9,060 bases of DNA, taken from contig JBAXII010000023.1 in assembly GCA_037138475.1 (NCBI GenBank), positions 1 through 9,060 on the forward strand, read 5' to 3'. The notes under the pieces were generated by a model, which saw nothing but the letters and a program-made list of their open reading frames with translations, searched no databases and was not told where the DNA came from. Both the position numbers and the translations under genes were made by a program. Below are positions 5,134 through 9,060 of this stretch, one piece after another. The first letter of the stretch is position 1, and every line of letters begins with the position of its first letter. This stretch comes from JAGOLU01 sp037138475. Its GTDB lineage: Bacteria; Patescibacteriota; Microgenomatia; UBA1406; GWC2-37-13.

Positions 5134-6266
5134 ATACTGGTAGTATAGCATCTCGTCACGCGTGCTGACAGGCTCGTGAGCACCTCGTAGCTGATAGTGC
5201 CTGTCTGCATCGCGAGGTCTGTGGCACTCTGTGACAGTCCATCCTGTGTACCTATGATGACTACCTCGTCACCCACAGAAGCACTGGTATCAGTGATATC
5301 GATACAGGACTGATCCATCGAAACGCGACCAATAAGGGGCGCCTTTTTTCCACCCACGAGCATATATCGCCGCGACTGAGCACCGCGCACATATCCATCA
5401 CCATATCCTATGGGGACGAGTGCGAGACGGGCAGCTCTCTTTACTTTTTCTGTGCATCCATATCCCACGGGATCACCTGAGGGGATAGTTCTGATGTGTA
5501 CTATCTGTGAGGTGAGGGTGAGAATGGGCTTGAGTGCTTGCGACATCTTTGCATATAGTGGATGGCTTGGTGCAAATGGATTGATCCCATAGGTAGCAAT
5601 GCCAGGTCGTACGAGCGTAAAGTGCGATGCAGGCAGCGCAAGTGTAGCTGCACTATTTGCTGCATGGATAAGTGGAGGATTGATCCCCATGGTTTTTAGT
5701 GAGGCGATCAGTCTTTGGAAGTGATGCAGCTGGTGCAATGTAAATGTGTGATCTGCGTTATCAGCATCCGCAAAGTGCATATACACACCCTCGAGTTCGA
5801 GGTATGGATTACGGGTGATACTCTGGGCAAGAGCGACAAACTCATCTGGATCACATCCTGCACGATGCATACCAGTGTCAACCTTGAGATGAACTTTCAC
5901 TTTTTGTTTTCGCTTTTGCGCAAGGTATGCAAGAGCGGCGATTGCGTGTGCATCCATGACGGTGATGGTGAGATCGAGATCGAGTGCATCAGAGAAAGAT
6001 GCGGGATCAAGGTAGTTGATGAGCATCACAGGATGGGTGATGCCTGCGGTACGGATTTGCCTCGCTTCATAGAGACATGCTACACCTATATACTTGAACT
6101 CAGCGGTGGTTGCAGCGCGAGCTATTTCCACGATCCCATGACCGTAGGCATTTGCTTTGACCACTGCCATGATACCTACGGTGGAGGCAAGATGCGACTT
6201 GATTACGTTGAGATTGTGACTATACGCACCGAGGTCAATATGTGCGGTGGTAAGGCGATCAGTCAT
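5130..6266 (-). CDS. alr: Alanine racemase
   Basis: A cytoplasmic PLP enzyme of 378 residues that converts L- to D-alanine, the first step towards D-Ala-D-Ala. The TIM-barrel domain begins with HIDLGAYSHN and carries the PLP lysine Lys37 in VVKANAYGHG (35-44). KVDTGMHRAG (128-137) supplies the conserved arginine, Arg135. RPGIATYG (220-227) contains the arginine that contacts the PLP ring nitrogen. The catalytic tyrosine is in VGYGCTEK (Tyr269). GYGDGY (287-292) and GRVSMDQ (313-319) belong to the C-terminal beta domain, which completes the partner active site in the dimer. Length is typical. The ATG at 6266 overlaps the stop of the permease gene by 4 bp (ATGA) and the alr stop overlaps the ddl start in the same way, so these genes are surely one operon. 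No Shine-Dalgarno sequence precedes it. Confidence 0.97.
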   Translation of the reverse strand: MTDRLTTAHIDLGAYSHNLNVIKSHLASTVGIMAVVKANAYGHGIVEIARAATTAEFKYIGVACLYEARQIRTAGITHPVMLINYLDPASFSDALDLDLTITVMDAHAIAALAYLAQKRKQKVKVHLKVDTGMHRAGCDPDEFVALAQSITRNPYLELEGVYMHFADADNADHTFTLHQLHHFQRLIASLKTMGINPPLIHAANSAATLALPASHFTLVRPGIATYGINPFAPSHPLYAKMSQALKPILTLTSQIVHIRTIPSGDPVGYGCTEKVKRAARLALVPIGYGDGYVRGAQSRRYMLVGGKKAPLIGRVSMDQSCIDITDTSASVGDEVVIIGTQDGLSQSATDLAMQTGTISYEVLTSLSARVTRCYTTSI

Positions 6267-6916
6267 AGCAATGTCAAAAATCTGAGCGACTCATACAGAT
6301 AATATATGCCAAACAATATTCCCAGCACTGCACAGCCAGTGACGAGCAAGTGTTCGATCTGATGTGTACGTTGGTGTGCAACTGCAAATGGCAGTCCGAT
6401 CAACAAACCAGCAAAAGACATGCTGATGATCGACCCAATACCAAAGACCAGCATATACATGATCCCAAGAGGAATACTTTTTACGGTGCTCAGTACCAAC
6501 ACAGTCAAAGCACCCGTACCTGCCAACCCATGAACCATCCCGACAAAAAGCGAACGCAGATAGATACGCGCTGTTGTTGACTGCATGGTGATATTTTCAT
6601 GAGTATGCGAGTGATGATGGTGCAGCCATCTTCCTCGTAGTGACTGGATGCTGAGAAAGATGATCGTGCATCCCACGATACTCTCGAGCAACGCAGAGAG
6701 TGACTCAGATATAGATATCTTCAGTACGAGCACGAGAGCGCCTACGGTGAGTAGCATCATCGTATGGCCGATGCCCCAAGCGAAGCCAACCTTGAGGAAC
6801 TGCAATGGATGTTTTTGTTGAGAGATGATTCCAGTCACTGCCACAAGATGATCAGGCTCAAGTGAGTGCTTGAGTCCGAGGAGCAAGCCAAACAGGAGAG
6901 GTGCGTAAAGGTCCAT
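6263..6916 (-). CDS. NicO/UreH-type nickel/cobalt permease-like membrane protein
   Basis: A polytopic inner-membrane protein of 217 residues with about six hydrophobic segments (near 5-14, 24-33, 44-66, 76-92, 122-144, 148-178 and 188-207, some possibly merged). The first segment contains HSLEPDH (17-23), the HX4DH signature of nickel/cobalt permeases, where the two His and the Asp bind metal. FAWGIGHTMM (45-54) matches the second His motif of the family. A cytoplasmic or periplasmic loop has HHHHSHTH (99-106), a likely metal-collecting stretch. GMVHGLAGTGAL (126-137) and FGIGSIISM (158-166) are typical of the UreH/NicO branch. The transported ion cannot be fixed from sequence. It follows era by 41 bp and overlaps alr, an unusual neighbour for a metal transporter. 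No urease or hydrogenase gene is in the window. Confidence 0.82.
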   Translation of the reverse strand: MDLYAPLLFGLLLGLKHSLEPDHLVAVTGIISQQKHPLQFLKVGFAWGIGHTMMLLTVGALVLVLKISISESLSALLESIVGCTIIFLSIQSLRGRWLHHHHSHTHENITMQSTTARIYLRSLFVGMVHGLAGTGALTVLVLSTVKSIPLGIMYMLVFGIGSIISMSFAGLLIGLPFAVAHQRTHQIEHLLVTGCAVLGILFGIYYLYESLRFLTLL

Positions 6917-6957
6917 AAAGTATAAAAAAAGTGATATATATAAGTACCGCGCAGTGG

Positions 6958-7833
6958 TCAGCTATACATTTCTGGCCAGTGCTTATCGACTTCGACAGTC
7001 AAATCCAGATAGACGTGTTTGCCAGTGGCGAGCTCGAGCTCTTTACGTGCGTACGCACCGATCTCCTTGATCTTGCGCGCCTCAGCACCGATGAGCATCT
7101 TGCGGTAGCGGATGTCTGTGGTGAGTACGCGACCTTTGATATAGGTAGTCTCGCGGTTGCGGGGGGTGATCTCATCGATGACGACAGTGGTCGTGTAGGG
7201 GATCTCATCTCCCGTCATGAGAAATATCTTTTCACGAATGAGCTCACAGATAAAGATACGACTGTCCATGTTCAGGATCGGATGAGTGACGGTGTCCATG
7301 AGGGTGTGATCCATCTCGTCTTGGGTTGCGTCAGGCATGAGTGCAAAAAGGCGGTCGAGGAGTGGCTTCAAATGCTTTTGCTTCAGCGCCGAGATGAGAA
7401 ATACTTCCTTGAACTCGTCCCGCATAAACTCATACTGAGCCATGTAGGTCTTGTCTTGAAAGTCAATCTTGTTGATGACGAGGAGGACTGGCATCTTGAT
7501 CTGGCGGACGAGTCCGAGCACCTTCGCCTCCTCCATATCACGGCGGCGGGTGTGATCGACCATATAAATGGCTGCGTGGTAGCCGGTGTTGAGAGATCTC
7601 AGGGTCTGCTTGTTGATCTGGCGGGAGAGGGTGTCTTGGACTTTGTCAAAGATACCAGGCGTATCGACGAAGACGATCTCGCCCCGCTCGTCATGGTAGA
7701 CGCCGCGGATGGGGAATCGGGTGGTCTGTGGCTTGGGTGAGGTGATGGCTACTTTGGTCCCAACGACATTGTTTACAAATGTTGATTTGCCGACGTTTGG
7801 TCTGCCGATGATGAGGACTGTGCCACGTTTCAT
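6958..7833 (-). CDS. era: GTPase Era
   Basis: Era binds the 3' end of 16S rRNA and assists 30S subunit assembly, in the cytoplasm and at the membrane. The protein has 291 residues, the usual length. The GTPase domain shows G1 GRPNVGKS (10-17), the G2 region PKPQTTRF (33-40), G3 DTPG (57-60), G4 NKID (121-124) and G5 SAL (148-150). The Era-specific PQTTR in switch I separates it from other TRAFAC GTPases. The C-terminal KH domain runs from about 200, with LIGAEARKIKEIGAYAR (248-264) and GKHVYLDLTVEVDKHW near the end. The GxxG loop of the KH domain, normally with both glycines, reads GAEA here. The ATG at 7833 is the only sensible start; no Shine-Dalgarno sequence is seen. It heads a possible era-permease-alr-ddl transcript and is divergent from the sigma factor gene. 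Confidence 0.96.
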   Translation of the reverse strand: MKRGTVLIIGRPNVGKSTFVNNVVGTKVAITSPKPQTTRFPIRGVYHDERGEIVFVDTPGIFDKVQDTLSRQINKQTLRSLNTGYHAAIYMVDHTRRRDMEEAKVLGLVRQIKMPVLLVINKIDFQDKTYMAQYEFMRDEFKEVFLISALKQKHLKPLLDRLFALMPDATQDEMDHTLMDTVTHPILNMDSRIFICELIREKIFLMTGDEIPYTTTVVIDEITPRNRETTYIKGRVLTTDIRYRKMLIGAEARKIKEIGAYARKELELATGKHVYLDLTVEVDKHWPEMYS

Positions 7834-7922
7834 AGATTTAGGTTACTGGATAGATCCAGATTGATAGGTAGTATACCTCATTTCACACGCATTTGGCGCG
7901 CAAAAGTAGTACCATACCATCC
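7834..7922. promoter_or_regulatory. Divergent control region between era and the sigma factor gene
   Basis: These 89 bp must hold the promoters of both units. On the minus strand TATACT (7875-7870) is a plausible -10 box for era, about 36 nt before its ATG, with no good -35 box. The same spot is an inverted repeat, AGGTA-GTA-TACCT (7866-7878), which could be an operator. On the plus strand TACCAT copies at 7910-7915 and 7915-7920 are weak -10 candidates. An ECF promoter cannot be recognised without related sequences. Confidence 0.35.
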
Positions 7923-8429
7923 ATGGACGACAGGGCTACTATCCTCAAAATCCGCATGGGAGACATCGATGAGTACCGCCATATCGTCGATGCGTACGAG
8001 TCTCAGATCCACGGCTACATCCGCTCGCGCCTCTTTGACAAAGATCATGCAGATGACCTCACCCAGCTGGTATTTGTAAAGTTTTACAAATCATTGGCAC
8101 TCTTTGATAGTGAGCGCCCCGTGCTCCCGTATCTCTATGGCATCGCCGTGACAGAGCTAAAGATGTTTTACCGGAGTCAAAAAAAGGGACGTGTCTCGCT
8201 CGATCATGCGGATGCGCTCTCGACTCACGACTCAATCGAGGATGACCTCGAGCAGGATGATGCGGTACGCGAGGCACTCACGCACCTGACGCCAGATCAG
8301 CGATCGGCTATACTGATGCACGCTGAAGGGTACCAATATCAAGAGATCGCTGGCCGACTCAAAAAGCCTATAAATACAGTCCGCACTCTGATCAGACGCG
8401 CACGTCTCGCCGCTCGCACACATCTATGA
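7923..8429 (+). CDS. ECF-type RNA polymerase sigma factor
   Basis: A 168-residue protein with only regions 2 and 4, the layout of extracytoplasmic-function sigma factors. Region 2 spans about 15-88: DHADDLTQLVFVKFYKSL (41-58) matches region 2.2, which contacts the polymerase clamp, and LPYLYGIAVTELKMFYRSQ (68-86) matches regions 2.3-2.4, which read the -10 box. An acidic linker (about 94-114) follows. Region 4 (115-165) has LTPDQRSAILMHAEGYQYQE and the helix-turn-helix IAGRLKKPINTVRTLIRRAR for the -35 box. The ATG at 7923 is chosen; an in-frame TTG at 7893 would add ten residues not expected for the family. Its TGA stop overlaps the ATG of the next gene, so the two products are made together, typical of sigma/anti-sigma pairs. 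Target genes are unknown. Confidence 0.9.
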   Translation: MDDRATILKIRMGDIDEYRHIVDAYESQIHGYIRSRLFDKDHADDLTQLVFVKFYKSLALFDSERPVLPYLYGIAVTELKMFYRSQKKGRVSLDHADALSTHDSIEDDLEQDDAVREALTHLTPDQRSAILMHAEGYQYQEIAGRLKKPINTVRTLIRRARLAARTHL

Positions 8430-8788
8430 CCACCTCCACCATCATGCACCAAATCAAGTCACACGAACGGCGCGCCATCCTGGCGCGCCTCCTGACCGAG
8501 GCCGCGATCTTTACCGTCGCTATCGTCACCAGCCTCCTCACTGCTCAGTCTGTGTATACCCTCCTGACAGAGCAGGGGAGATTTGAGTTTCTCGAGCTCA
8601 TCGCTGATGATGCGGAGATGCTGCGTGAGTTTGGGCCGAGCGAGCTCATGGATATCGTACGTGACATCTCGCCTGGCGAGCTCGCTACCATCCTCATAGG
8701 TGTCCTGGTGGGTATCTACATAGGCTACCATGTCATCCGCTCGCTCCCGCTCCTGCGTCGCAAAATCCGCTCGCTCCAGCGCATATAG
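8426..8788 (+). CDS. Small two-helix membrane protein, candidate anti-sigma partner
   Basis: A 120-residue protein I do not recognise by family. Residues 1-24 are basic (MHQIKSHERRAILARLL). Membrane segment 1 is about 26-47, rich in Ala, Ile, Val and Thr. Residues 48-85 form an acidic loop with EFLELIADDAEMLREFGPSE. Membrane segment 2 is about 86-105 with Gly spacing, and the tail LLRRKIRSLQRI is strongly basic. By the positive-inside rule both ends face the cytoplasm and the acidic loop faces outward. It has no cysteine and so no zinc anti-sigma motif (HxxxCxxC), and the N-terminus is too short for a usual anti-sigma domain. The ATGA overlap with the sigma factor gene is the only evidence for an anti-sigma or sensing role. 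Length and helix spacing are clear; function is inferred. Confidence 0.75.
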   Translation: MTTSTIMHQIKSHERRAILARLLTEAAIFTVAIVTSLLTAQSVYTLLTEQGRFEFLELIADDAEMLREFGPSELMDIVRDISPGELATILIGVLVGIYIGYHVIRSLPLLRRKIRSLQRI

Positions 8789-8819
8789 AAGGGAACATGT
8801 GATAAAATGACTCCTCAGA

Positions 8820-8857
8820 GTCATCCCGTGCATGCGCGTGAGCGAGACACGGGATCC
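8820..8857. repeat. GTCATCCCGTG...CACGGGATCC hairpin element
   Basis: ATCCCGTG and CACGGGAT form a perfect 8-bp stem around 17 nt. The ends GTCATCC and GGATCC place it in the same family as 2094-2153 and 3809-3898. Confidence 0.7.
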
Positions 8858-8867
8858 AAGAGCAGAT

Positions 8868-8897
8868 AGAGCAAAGCTAAGAGCTTATAGCTGAGAG
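8868..8897. repeat. AGAGCT-rich repeat, second copy
   Basis: The string AAGCTAAGAGCTTATAGCTG resembles the copy at 3560-3590, and both end AGCTGAGAG. It contains AAGCT-AAG-AGCTT as a small hairpin. Confidence 0.5.
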
Positions 8898-8945
8898 TGA
8901 TGGGAGTTTGTAAAGTCTATAAAGTCTCTAAGGTGACGCATTCGT

Positions 8946-8989
8946 GTCATCTTGAGCGAAGCATAAGCGGAGTCGAAAGATCCCATGAC
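8946..8989. repeat. GTCATCTTGAGCGAAGC...GATCCCATGAC element
   Basis: Outer GTCAT and ATGAC are inverted. The GAGCGAAGC core matches the type of element at 3703-3729, here with an internal CGGAGTCGAAAGATCCC extension. Confidence 0.65.
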
Positions 8990-9009
8990 CAATTGTAGTT
9001 GTGGTTCTC

Positions 9010-9051
9010 TCCCGCCATCAGTCCGCTAAAGTAGCGGACAGAATAGGCGGG
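9010..9051. repeat. Nested palindrome: CCCGCC/GGCGGG enclosing GTCCGCTA/TAGCGGAC
   Basis: The outer arms CCCGCC (9011-9016) and GGCGGG (9046-9051) enclose a perfect inner 8-bp stem (9021-9028 with 9032-9039, loop AAG). The outer arms are the same as those found inside the tRNA-His relics. Confidence 0.75.
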
Positions 9052-9060
9052 TAAATGCCC

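Larger units (their letters stand above)
8789..9060. other. Gene-free repeat region at window end
   Basis: No coding region is supported. The stretch holds a small ATGACTC/GAGTCAT hairpin (7-bp stem, 4-nt loop, 8807-8824), two GTCAT-type elements, an AGAGCT-rich repeat and a nested palindrome. The first hairpin could end the sigma operon transcript but lacks a T-run. Confidence 0.6.

Noticed and set aside
5715..6302. 195-residue plus-strand ORF
   Set aside because: It is antisense to alr, with cysteine- and histidine-rich composition typical of a shadow frame.
6919..6924. TATACT on the minus strand as promoter of the permease gene
   Set aside because: It ends only 2 nt before the ATG, so transcription would start inside the gene, and there is no -35 box. 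Read-through from era is more likely.
6931..7740. 269-residue plus-strand ORF
   Set aside because: It is fully antisense to era, whose GTPase motifs are unmistakable; its sequence shows no family features.
1..9060. Recoded UGA (code 25) as in Gracilibacteria
   Set aside because: TGA serves as a functional stop in four genes, three of them in clean ATGA overlaps, and no conserved protein runs through a TGA.
1..9060. Insertion sequence, prophage or defence system
   Set aside because: No transposase, integrase, phage or nuclease-type domain is visible in any frame I could assess.

Overview
The window looks like a chromosomal piece of a small-genome bacterium, most likely from the Candidate Phyla Radiation (Patescibacteria). 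This is an inference. It rests on tightly packed housekeeping genes, on intergenic space full of short palindromic repeats (GTCATCC...GGATC and CCCGCC...GGCGGG types), on a membrane-anchored MurF-like ligase, and on the lack of any convincing Shine-Dalgarno sequence. TGA, TAA and TAG all serve as stops, so the code is standard; this argues against the UGA-recoding Gracilibacteria and Absconditabacteria.

Layout. Positions 110-910 (+) hold an unrecognised basic protein with a duplicated N-terminal segment. Positions 950-1221 hold an intact tRNA-His(GTG) on the minus strand, flanked on both sides by broken tRNA-His-like copies whose D-loop and anticodon arm are occupied by perfect GC-rich palindromes. 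Positions 1350-2033 (+) encode an alpha/beta hydrolase; a good sigma70-type promoter places its transcription start on the ATG (leaderless mRNA). Positions 2198-3520 (+) encode a MurF-like Mur ligase with an N-terminal membrane segment. A 476-bp repeat-filled gap (3521-3996) separates it from a convergent minus-strand cluster: era (7833-6958), a NicO/UreH-type nickel/cobalt permease (6916-6263), alanine racemase alr (6266-5130) and D-Ala-D-Ala ligase ddl (5133-3997). The last three genes are joined by 4-bp ATGA overlaps. Divergent from era is a two-gene unit (7923-8788, +): an ECF-type sigma factor overlapping, again by ATGA, a small two-helix membrane protein. The last 270 bp contain only repeats.

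How the genes work together. Alr makes D-alanine, Ddl joins two D-alanines, and MurF adds the dipeptide to the UDP-MurNAc-tripeptide, so the whole D-Ala-D-Ala branch of peptidoglycan synthesis is present in one place. The sigma factor and its overlapping membrane protein resemble a sigma/anti-sigma switch, though the membrane protein has no recognisable anti-sigma domain. The most unusual feature is the tRNA-His locus with palindrome-invaded tRNA relics.
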